Shown here piece after piece: positions 1-4,749 of a stretch of 10,546 nt of DNA. Source of the stretch: Bacteroidales bacterium (GTDB lineage: Bacteria; Bacteroidota; Bacteroidia; Bacteroidales; VadinHA17); assembly GCA_003162595.1 (NCBI GenBank), contig PMNJ01000181.1, positions 1-10,546 of the forward strand, given 5' to 3'. The translations under genes and the position numbers were made by a program. The notes under the pieces were generated by a model that was not told the origin of the DNA, made no database searches, and saw only the letters and a program-made list of their open reading frames with translations. Position 1 is the stretch's first letter; each line of letters opens with the position of its first letter.

Positions 1-224
1 TCCTCTGGCAAAAACTCCTTTCCGTCTGTTATGGTATCAAGGGTATTGCAAACCGATACCGGATTGAAGACGGCTCCTGCAGGATTAATCAAAACCGGCA
101 TATGACCCATTTCCAACTGAGAACCAATTGAGTAAGCAAAGCAGGAGCCAATAAACAACACCGGATCATTGTAGGTGATCTTATCCTTTGAGGGATCAAT
201 AAGAAATGTAGTTCTCAATTCCAT
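1..224 (-). CDS. GSCFA-domain protein, N-terminal part (runs off the left edge)
   Basis: Only the first 74 codons are present; the gene continues beyond base 1. The translation begins MELRTTFLIDPSKDK and carries the family signature Gly-Ser-Cys-Phe-Ala at residues 26-30, preceded by a hydrophobic strand (PVLFI), and then an INPAGAVFNPVSV block at about 46-58. This start-to-motif spacing matches the GSCFA family (PF08885), common in Bacteroidota and related, as far as I recall, to SGNH/GDSL hydrolases; the GSCFA block would be the counterpart of the nucleophile block. Substrate and role are unknown. The ATG at 222-224 was chosen because it puts the motif at the usual distance from the N-terminus. 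The frame stays open upstream to a TAA at 321-323 but has no other ATG or GTG there, and no clear ribosome-binding site is visible. It lies 89 bases downstream of the hydrolase gene on the same strand, so co-transcription is plausible but unproven. Family assignment is firm; function is not. Confidence 0.85.
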   Translation of the reverse strand, partial: MELRTTFLIDPSKDKITYNDPVLFIGSCFAYSIGSQLEMGHMPVLINPAGAVFNPVSVCNTLDTITDGKEFLPE

Positions 225-313
225 ATTGCGATTGCTGATTACTGATAGCGGATTATTGATTTCGGATTGAATTTTTACAGACCCATCCAAATCCGCATTC
301 CAAAATGATAATA

Positions 314-1126
314 CTAACTTTTAATCCAATCTATTATATATTTAAATACTTCATCTTTGAACGGCTCATTGTGTAATTCATGATAACCGCCATCCCATAT
401 TTTCAATTTAACCATGTTCGTTTTTCCTGCAAACTCCCGGCTTCCCTCCGGGGAAGTAATCATATCATCACTCCCATGGAGTATGAGAACCGGAATTTTG
501 AGGTCGGAAGCATGAGTAAGTGAATACTTTGCGGCTGTCAACGCCCCATCAAAGAGCCTCACTGAGACTTTGTCATGAACCAGAGGGTCTGTCTTATATC
601 TCTCAACAACAATTTTATCATGAGAGATGTGATTTATGTTAAGGCCCGATGGTTGAATAAGTCCGGGAATCAGTTTTTTCATCACTGAAACTAAAAAGAG
701 TTTAATCTTTGGAGGTTCGAATGCCAGACGAAGAAGCGGGGAGGTAACTATGGCACCTTTTACTTTCGGGTTTTTACGTAAAAGATAATCAAGAACTATT
801 CCTCCGCCCAGGCTGTGCCCATAGATATAAACCGGGCACCCGGGGAAAGTCTGGTTACAGCTTTTAATCATGATATCTATCATTTCATCGATCAGGGCAA
901 AACTTATTACATCGCCTCTTTTCCCATCAGAGCTGCCATGACCCGGCAGATCAACACCGGTAAAACCTATCTCCTCTTTGTTAAACAGCGTAGCCCAATG
1001 ATCATAGCGATGAATGTGTTCCCCAATACCATGTACAAAGACTATTACTGCTTTCATGTTTTCGCCGGGGCTTTGAATCATCCCGCGTAAAACCTGTCCG
1101 TTACTAAGCTTAATATTAAAATCCAT
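314..1126 (-). CDS. Alpha/beta hydrolase, monoacylglycerol lipase-like (Hydrolase_4 / PldB family)
   Basis: A 270-residue serine hydrolase of the lysophospholipase/monoacylglycerol lipase group (COG2267, PF12146 type). The visible fold markers come in order: the oxyanion-hole segment VHGIGEH at 31-37, the DLPGHGSSDG strand-turn at 59-68, the nucleophile elbow GHSLGG with Ser105, the acid strand LHGSDDMITSP with Asp221 the likely catalytic acid, and GGYHELHNE with catalytic His249. A cap region of about 130-200 lies between the nucleophile and the acid, as in monoglyceride lipases. No signal peptide is seen, so the enzyme is probably cytoplasmic and hydrolyses monoacylglycerol or lysophospholipid-like esters; the exact substrate cannot be read from the sequence. 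Length is normal for the family and the triad is intact. The ATG at 1124-1126 has an A-rich leader. Upstream lies the 388-base spacer shared with a divergent sigma factor gene; downstream is the GSCFA gene. Its own promoter is not evident. Confidence 0.9.
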   Translation of the reverse strand: MDFNIKLSNGQVLRGMIQSPGENMKAVIVFVHGIGEHIHRYDHWATLFNKEEIGFTGVDLPGHGSSDGKRGDVISFALIDEMIDIMIKSCNQTFPGCPVYIYGHSLGGGIVLDYLLRKNPKVKGAIVTSPLLRLAFEPPKIKLFLVSVMKKLIPGLIQPSGLNINHISHDKIVVERYKTDPLVHDKVSVRLFDGALTAAKYSLTHASDLKIPVLILHGSDDMITSPEGSREFAGKTNMVKLKIWDGGYHELHNEPFKDEVFKYIIDWIKS

Positions 1127-1197
1127 ACCATTTTTCTTTAAAATTACGAAAGTTGATTAAATATCTTGTATATGCTCAGGGTAGATTTTTAATTTAT

Positions 1198-1228
1198 CCT
1201 TAATCGAACCTTAACCCATTCTTAATCT
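1198..1228 (+). promoter_or_regulatory. Three phased direct repeats (Pho-box-like operator)
   Basis: Three 8-base units, CCTTAATC (1198-1205), CCTTAACC (1209-1216) and TCTTAATC (1220-1227), are spaced exactly 11 bases apart, start to start. A degenerate fourth copy, TTTTAATT, sits one period upstream at 1187-1194. Direct repeats at one helical turn are typical of OmpR/PhoB-family response regulators. The unit YTTAAYY with 3-base spacers is close to the Pho box of the cyanobacterial regulator SphR, and the 11-base period equals that of the Escherichia coli PhoB box. The repeats are seen directly; binding by a phosphate regulator is inferred. Confidence 0.55.
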
Positions 1229-1247
1229 TTTCTCTTTTAGCATAGTT

Positions 1248-1255
1248 TAAATTTG
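1248..1255 (+). promoter_or_regulatory. Candidate -7 element TAAATTTG of an activator-dependent promoter
   Basis: TAAATTTG is a full match to the Bacteroidota -7 consensus TAnnTTTG. There is no TTTG 19-21 bases upstream; that position is occupied by the last of the three CTTAAYC repeats (1220-1227). A regulator site replacing the -33 element is the layout of PhoB-type activated promoters. Transcription would start near 1260, giving a leader of about 250 bases to the sigma factor gene, or a separate short RNA. Confidence 0.4.
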
Positions 1256-1457
1256 TTGAAGGTTAGTTAATAAGTTAAAACAACACTTTATCACAAAAAA
1301 CAAATTTATTCAAAACAGTCAAAAAATTCAACATTTCAATTTAGATAATATTTAGACTGCATTAAGAAATTAGATTTTAATTAACTGGATATCATAATTA
1401 TACAAATGAACATTATTTATAACATACTCAGAATATAACGATTTTAAGATATTAAGA

Positions 1458-1489
1458 TTTGCTTATCTTTATTTTTCTGTATACATTTG
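1458..1489 (+). promoter_or_regulatory. Bacteroidota-type promoter of the ECF sigma factor gene
   Basis: TTTG at 1458-1461 and TACATTTG at 1482-1489 are separated by 20 bases, which fits the -33/-7 consensus of the Bacteroidota primary sigma factor (TTTG, N19-21, TAnnTTTG). The expected start of transcription is near 1495, leaving about 20 bases before the ATG at 1515. The leader has no strong Shine-Dalgarno, as is common in this phylum. Confidence 0.75.
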
Positions 1490-1514
1490 TTTCAACAATA
1501 AAAACCTAAGAGTT

Positions 1515-2021
1515 ATGACACAGCATGAATTTAACAGTAGCCTGATAGAAATGAAGACAAATCTTCAAAGATTTGCAATGAGTCTTACATCCGATCGTGA
1601 TAGCGCTCTGGATCTTGTGCAGGATACTTACCTTAAAGCTATTATGTATAAGGAAAAATTTGTCGATTACACAAATCTTAAGGCCTGGGTGTTTACAATA
1701 ATGAAAAACACTTTCATCAATAACTACAGAAGAAATGTGAAAGAGAATACCATTATTGACGGGACACAGGATCTGTATTATATAAACCAGCCGCACGACA
1801 AGGGGTTTATTTCGCCGGAGTCGAAATATGCTGAAGGCGAAATTGAATATGCAATTGATTCCTTAAGTGATGAATTCAGAATTCCCTTCAGGATGCATAT
1901 TGAAGGTTACAAATATAAAGAGATTGCTGATGAACTCGGATTAAAAATAGGAACAGTGAAAAGCAGAATCTTCTTCACACGTCAGAAATTAATGTTGATG
2001 TTAAAGGATTATTCCAGATAG
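1515..2021 (+). CDS. ECF-type RNA polymerase sigma factor (orphan)
   Basis: A 168-residue sigma-70 family protein of the extracytoplasmic-function group. Region 2 spans about residues 12-76 and includes DLVQDTYLKA (33-42), the core-binding part, and NLKAWVFTIMKNTFINNYRR (54-73), which should contact and melt the -10 region. Region 4 spans about 110-162, with a helix-turn-helix at GYKYKEIADELGLKIGTVKSR (131-151) for -35 recognition. There is no region 1.1 or 3, and length is typical. The N-terminal half resembles a highly conserved Bacteroidota subgroup with the TNLKAW...NTFINNYRR pattern. No anti-sigma gene is adjacent: the downstream neighbour is convergent and the upstream one divergent, so it is probably controlled at transcription. 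Two candidate promoters precede it, one with the consensus TTTG/TAnnTTTG boxes and one with phased operator repeats. The gene ends at a shared terminator. Regulon unknown. Confidence 0.93.
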   Translation: MTQHEFNSSLIEMKTNLQRFAMSLTSDRDSALDLVQDTYLKAIMYKEKFVDYTNLKAWVFTIMKNTFINNYRRNVKENTIIDGTQDLYYINQPHDKGFISPESKYAEGEIEYAIDSLSDEFRIPFRMHIEGYKYKEIADELGLKIGTVKSRIFFTRQKLMLMLKDYSR

Positions 2022-2052
2022 ATAGTTAGTTAGAGTTAGGTTAGTTAGGGTT
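2022..2052 (+). repeat. Imperfect short tandem TTAG repeats
   Basis: Immediately after the sigma factor stop codon, GTTAG/TTAGG units recur about six times (GTTAGTTAGAGTTAGGTTAG and on) before the terminator stem. The tract is non-coding and looks like a simple-sequence array produced by replication slippage. No function is apparent. Confidence 0.6.
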
Positions 2053-2081
2053 AAAAAGGGCTGAGTGATCAGCCCTTTTTT
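2053..2081. terminator. Bidirectional intrinsic terminator between convergent genes
   Basis: A perfect inverted repeat, AAAAAGGGCTGA (2053-2064), loop GTGA, then TCAGCCCTTTTT (2069-2080), forms a 12-base-pair stem. It gives a GC-rich core flanked by A and T tracts on both strands, so it can stop transcription in either direction. It ends the plus-strand sigma factor transcript and the minus-strand lipoprotein transcript. Its right arm overlaps the last codons and TGA stop of the lipoprotein gene. Confidence 0.9.
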
Positions 2082-3133
2082 ATTATCCTCACTATCACCC
2101 CGGTAAGTACAAAGGAAAGAAATAAACCTGAAACAATCCATGCCCAGGTGTTTGGTGTCTTGGAATCAGCCCACATTTCATATGGCTCAGTCATAAAATA
2201 GTCCGACTTGACGGGCCACAGTAAAATATTACTCCTGTCAATAAAACCGTTAGTGCCGATTAGTTTTCCTGGCATTACAATTCGTTCGGAATAGTCACTG
2301 AAGTTCGCAAACATGTTTTTGGTGACTATCGAAAGTGCTGAATCTGCTTCAGTTTTGTACTTCAATGCATTCTCTTCACCAAGGAATTCCCTAAGCAAAA
2401 TCCCGTTCTTCCAAAGGCTGTCCAATTGCTTGTCATTTTTTTCAATAATTTTCACAAACTCATTTTCACGGGCTTTTAAGGATTGCATTGTCATGTTATT
2501 ATCAGCCTTCCCGTCTGCCAGTTTTGAGAACTCGCCGATCCATTCTGAAACAAGATTTTTTTCTGTCCATTCATCCGTTTTATGTTTGACCGAATCACTC
2601 AGAGCCTTGAATTTAAGACTATCAGGGCCATTCTCTTTTTCTTCTTTAAGCTTTTCGGGAGAATAAAAGTATCTTAATTCCTCATTATTAAGGAAGTCTT
2701 TCACCGGGTAACCAAATGACAAGAGCTTATCAACTTTTTCGAAGAACCGGAATTCGGTATTAAACCATTTGAATCGTTTCTTAAATCCCGCATTTCTTGA
2801 AAAATCTTTATTATAACCTGAATCTGATTTATAAGTTAAGTTTATCTCATCTACACTCTTGAAAAGTTTCTCAGCTTTCCTTATCCAGGTTGTATCACCT
2901 TTTTTGTCTACCTCGCATGAATCCTTTATAGTCCAGCTGCGATCAATTGGTACCTGAATCTCCGAAATTTTAAATCTTTTTTTAATGTCGCCCTCAATAC
3001 TTTTCATCTCGATCTTTCGGGTGACAGATCCATCAGGGTGAACATAATTTGTCACAACTGTCTCCGGATCATTGCATGACACAATAAACATCAAAAGAAA
3101 TGATATAATCAGTTTAATTGATCTTCTTTTCAT
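2069..3133 (-). CDS. Putative lipoprotein with C-terminal membrane helix, third gene of an ECF sigma operon
   Basis: I do not recognise the family. The start is placed at the ATG at 3131-3133, giving 354 residues, because the protein then opens with a typical lipoprotein signal: MKRR, a hydrophobic stretch, and the lipobox Ile-Val-Ser-Cys with Cys20 to be lipidated. A start 36 bases earlier would add twelve residues and overlap the preceding gene by 32 bases; the chosen one leaves a 4-base gap. The body (about 20-325) is hydrophilic, rich in Lys, Asp, Glu, Phe and Trp (for example FKKRFKWFNTEFRFFEKVDK), with long helical stretches. Near the C-terminus WAWIVSGLFLSFVLTGVIV forms a membrane helix followed by RIIKKG, a positive tail expected in the cytoplasm. 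The predicted form is a periplasmic domain anchored at both ends, presumably in the inner membrane. Its place behind a sigma factor and membrane protein suggests a role in sensing or in relaying envelope stress, which is inference only. Confidence 0.8.
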   Translation of the reverse strand: MKRRSIKLIISFLLMFIVSCNDPETVVTNYVHPDGSVTRKIEMKSIEGDIKKRFKISEIQVPIDRSWTIKDSCEVDKKGDTTWIRKAEKLFKSVDEINLTYKSDSGYNKDFSRNAGFKKRFKWFNTEFRFFEKVDKLLSFGYPVKDFLNNEELRYFYSPEKLKEEKENGPDSLKFKALSDSVKHKTDEWTEKNLVSEWIGEFSKLADGKADNNMTMQSLKARENEFVKIIEKNDKQLDSLWKNGILLREFLGEENALKYKTEADSALSIVTKNMFANFSDYSERIVMPGKLIGTNGFIDRSNILLWPVKSDYFMTEPYEMWADSKTPNTWAWIVSGLFLSFVLTGVIVRIIKKG

Positions 3134-3137
3134 GGCT

Positions 3138-3683
3138 TCAGAGATTATTATTAGTACGATTATTTTCAATTAGCTTCTTTTCAATCATCTTTTTTAATTC
3201 AGGATCCTCTTCAATCAGGTTTTCGAGGTCCTTATATTTTAACTGCAACTCGTTTACAGACTCAATAAGCTCCTTCATCTGCCTTTCTGAAATAGTTATA
3301 TTCTTTGAAGGGAATCTCATCCCTGAGTTCCTGTACACCATAAGCATTTTTTCGACTTCCTCTGCATGAGCAAATCTGCTTTCTCTCTCAGTAACAATTG
3401 TCTGTCTGCTCAGATAATCTATCCGCTTAAGAATGACGGACTGCTGATATACAAAAACCAAAACCAGAGCAACTGAGGCAGCAATAAGACTTCTTCTAAT
3501 CCATTGTATGTACACCCACCCGAACAGAAAATCAAATGCATCTGAAAGAAACAATCCGGCATGATTAACCCTTTCTATTCTTTTGATGACCTCTCTTTCA
3601 ATGTCATCAGTTGAATCTAGACCGGGTTTTGATTTCCTGAGAAGATCCAAAACTTTGTTATATTTTTCGTTTTCCGGTTCCAT
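3138..3683 (-). CDS. Single-pass membrane protein, probable anti-sigma factor
   Basis: A 181-residue protein starting 2 bases after the stop of an ECF sigma factor gene, the usual place for its anti-sigma partner. Residues 1-62 are charged and helical, predicted cytoplasmic. WIRR at 61-64 precedes one membrane helix at about 65-80 (SLIAASVALVLVFVYQ). Residues 85-181 are predicted periplasmic, with a Glu/Lys-rich coiled coil at about 132-175 (QMKELIESVNELQLKYKDLE and on). The topology N-in/C-out suits an anti-sigma that binds sigma through its N-terminus and senses the envelope through its C-terminus. There is no cysteine, so the zinc anti-sigma motif (H-x3-C-x2-C) is absent, and no named anti-sigma domain is recognised. 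The call rests on gene order and topology. The next gene, a lipoprotein, starts 4 bases after this stop and is a candidate binding partner for the coiled coil. Alternative: a structural membrane protein with no sigma-binding role. Confidence 0.7.
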   Translation of the reverse strand: MEPENEKYNKVLDLLRKSKPGLDSTDDIEREVIKRIERVNHAGLFLSDAFDFLFGWVYIQWIRRSLIAASVALVLVFVYQQSVILKRIDYLSRQTIVTERESRFAHAEEVEKMLMVYRNSGMRFPSKNITISERQMKELIESVNELQLKYKDLENLIEEDPELKKMIEKKLIENNRTNNNL

Positions 3684-3685
3684 AG

Positions 3686-4231
3686 CTATAAATATTTTTC
3701 AACCTTTTCAGAGATACTTTTTCTTGCATGATAGAGGTTGGCTTTAACTGCTGATTTACTTATCCCGGTAATTTCAGAAATTTCATCATTTGACATCCCT
3801 TCAAGATCGGATAAGACAAATACGGTTTTTTGTTTGTAACTCAGTCTTTCTGTCAAAAGACCTATGATTTTTGATGTCTCACTATTCTCAAGAGCTGCAG
3901 ATGGTCCAACAGAAATCCTGTTTGAAATCAATGCCCATGTTTGTTCATCTGCAATAAATTCCGGATTTCTTTTCCTCTTTCTTATCTGATCATAGCATTT
4001 GTTAATAACAATTCTGTAAATCCAGGTCTTATAAACTTCTGCCGATTTGATCTTTTTAAGTTTTTGCCATATCGTTACCATTGTTTCCTGGACTACATCC
4101 TTTGCCTGATCCTCATTACCGAGAATCCTGAAAGCCACCGAGTAAGCAAAGGGGGATGTCAATTCAATAAGTTTTCTGAAATTGTTAAAATTTCCACCCC
4201 TGCACTCTTCTATAAGTTGTATATCTATCAA
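3686..4231 (-). CDS. ECF-type RNA polymerase sigma factor, first gene of a three-gene operon
   Basis: A 181-residue ECF sigma factor. Region 2 covers about residues 22-87, with DQAKDVVQETMVTIWQKL (41-58) for core RNA polymerase binding and YKTWIYRIVINKCYDQIRKR (67-86) for -10 recognition. Region 4 covers about 121-174, with the helix-turn-helix MSNDEISEITGISKSAVKAN (146-165). The linker of about 30 residues (88-120) is normal. The start codon is TTG at 4229-4231: the frame has no ATG or GTG between there and an in-frame stop upstream, and the resulting N-terminus (MIDIQLIEECRGGNFNNF) is that of a standard ECF protein. Genes for a membrane protein and a lipoprotein follow with gaps of 2 and 4 bases, forming a sigma/anti-sigma style operon. 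ECF factors often activate their own promoter; no consensus TTTG/TAnnTTTG promoter is seen upstream, which would fit but does not prove this. Target genes are unknown. Confidence 0.92.
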   Translation of the reverse strand: MIDIQLIEECRGGNFNNFRKLIELTSPFAYSVAFRILGNEDQAKDVVQETMVTIWQKLKKIKSAEVYKTWIYRIVINKCYDQIRKRKRNPEFIADEQTWALISNRISVGPSAALENSETSKIIGLLTERLSYKQKTVFVLSDLEGMSNDEISEITGISKSAVKANLYHARKSISEKVEKYL

Positions 4232-4292
4232 AATATTTTGTTGAGTTGTACTATTAAGACGTTAAATTCAAAGCAAGGTAAAAAACATGTTG

Positions 4293-4300
4293 TATTTTTG
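4293..4300 (+). promoter_or_regulatory. Candidate -7 promoter element for the YjbQ-family gene
   Basis: TATTTTTG matches the Bacteroidota -7 consensus TAnnTTTG and lies about 35 bases before the ATG at 4335, a suitable distance. No TTTG or TTG is found at the -33 spacing, so the call rests on one box in AT-rich DNA. Confidence 0.4.
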
Positions 4301-4334
4301 TATCAAAGAAAACAAAATCCATTAACTACAAAGT

Positions 4335-4742
4335 ATGCAAAAGGTAATTACCATCACTACCAGCCTTCAGAATGGACTATATGATATTACTGCAGAAGTT
4401 ACTTCAATAATCAGTCAAAGCAAGGTTAAGACAGGGATTGCTTCGGTTTATGCCAGAGGATCAACAGCTGCAATTATGATCCAGGAAAACTGGGATCAGT
4501 CTGTCCAGAATGACGTTATCACTCTTCTTAAGAAGATTATCCCTTCAGGAATATGGGAGCACGATCACCAGGATAATAACGGGGATGCCCATTTAAAAGC
4601 TGGTCTTGTAGGAGCCTCTGAAACAATTCCGATAACAGATTATAAGCCCGGGTTATCTACCTGGCAGAACATATTTTTTTGTGAATTTGACGGACCCCGT
4701 GAAAAAAGAGAGATTGTGGTTACAATTATTGAGGACCGGTAA
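4335..4742 (+). CDS. YjbQ/UPF0047 family protein (secondary thiamine-phosphate synthase family)
   Basis: A 135-residue protein of the compact YjbQ/UPF0047 family (PF01894, TIGR00149), which normally runs 130-140 residues. Signature elements: YARGSTAAIMIQEN at 39-52, an acidic/His stretch HDHQDNNGDAHLKAGLVGAS at 76-95 with conserved His86, LSTWQNIFFCEFDGPREKR at 107-125 with the Thr-Trp-Gln triad and the Glu-x-Asp-x-Pro-Arg ending, then a hydrophobic final strand. Some family members show weak thiamine-phosphate synthase activity and can rescue thiE mutants of E. coli, which gives the usual product name; the physiological role is not settled. It is a cytoplasmic single-domain protein. It stands alone on the plus strand, divergent from the ECF operon and convergent with queG, from whose stop it is only 7 bases away. 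No thiamine genes are nearby, so the context gives no support for a role in thiamine synthesis. Confidence 0.92.
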   Translation: MQKVITITTSLQNGLYDITAEVTSIISQSKVKTGIASVYARGSTAAIMIQENWDQSVQNDVITLLKKIIPSGIWEHDHQDNNGDAHLKAGLVGASETIPITDYKPGLSTWQNIFFCEFDGPREKREIVVTIIEDR

Positions 4743-4749
4743 CCAGGTA

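Larger units (their letters stand above)
1127..1514. other. AT-rich divergent intergenic spacer
   Basis: This 388-base stretch between the hydrolase (minus strand) and the ECF sigma factor (plus strand) has no convincing gene. It contains the helically phased CTTAAYC repeats at 1198-1228, a TAAATTTG box at 1248-1255, about 200 bases of very AT-rich sequence (1256-1457) without a recognisable RNA fold, and a good promoter at 1458-1489. The only small reading frame noted is a 10-codon one at 1406-1438, too weak to call. Confidence 0.7.

Noticed and set aside
815..1090. Plus-strand open frame of 91 codons opposite the hydrolase gene
   Set aside because: It lies wholly antisense to a well-supported gene with an intact catalytic triad and shows no domain of its own.
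1127..1145. TAATTTTA on the minus strand as the -7 box of the hydrolase promoter
   Set aside because: It misses the final G of TAnnTTTG and has no TTTG or TTG at the -33 spacing; in DNA this AT-rich such matches are frequent.
1406..1438. Ten-codon reading frame MNIIYNILRI in the sigma factor leader as a leader peptide
   Set aside because: It is AT-rich chance-level sequence with no ribosome-binding site, no regulatory codon run and no attenuator hairpin nearby.
2313..2666. Plus-strand open frame of 117 codons, Ser/Phe-rich, opposite the lipoprotein gene
   Set aside because: The Ser/Phe bias is what an antisense reading of Glu/Lys-rich coding sequence gives; it has no promoter or recognisable motif.
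3134..3169. Upstream start for the lipoprotein gene giving a 366-residue form
   Set aside because: The twelve extra residues would bury the signal peptide behind another hydrophobic stretch and overlap the preceding gene by 32 bases; the MKRR start fits a lipoprotein signal and a 4-base gap.
4232..4334. Housekeeping promoter for the ECF operon on the minus strand
   Set aside because: The best candidate, TACCTTGC, matches the -7 consensus in only six of eight positions and lacks a properly spaced TTTG. The operon may use a different, perhaps self-recognised, promoter that I cannot define.
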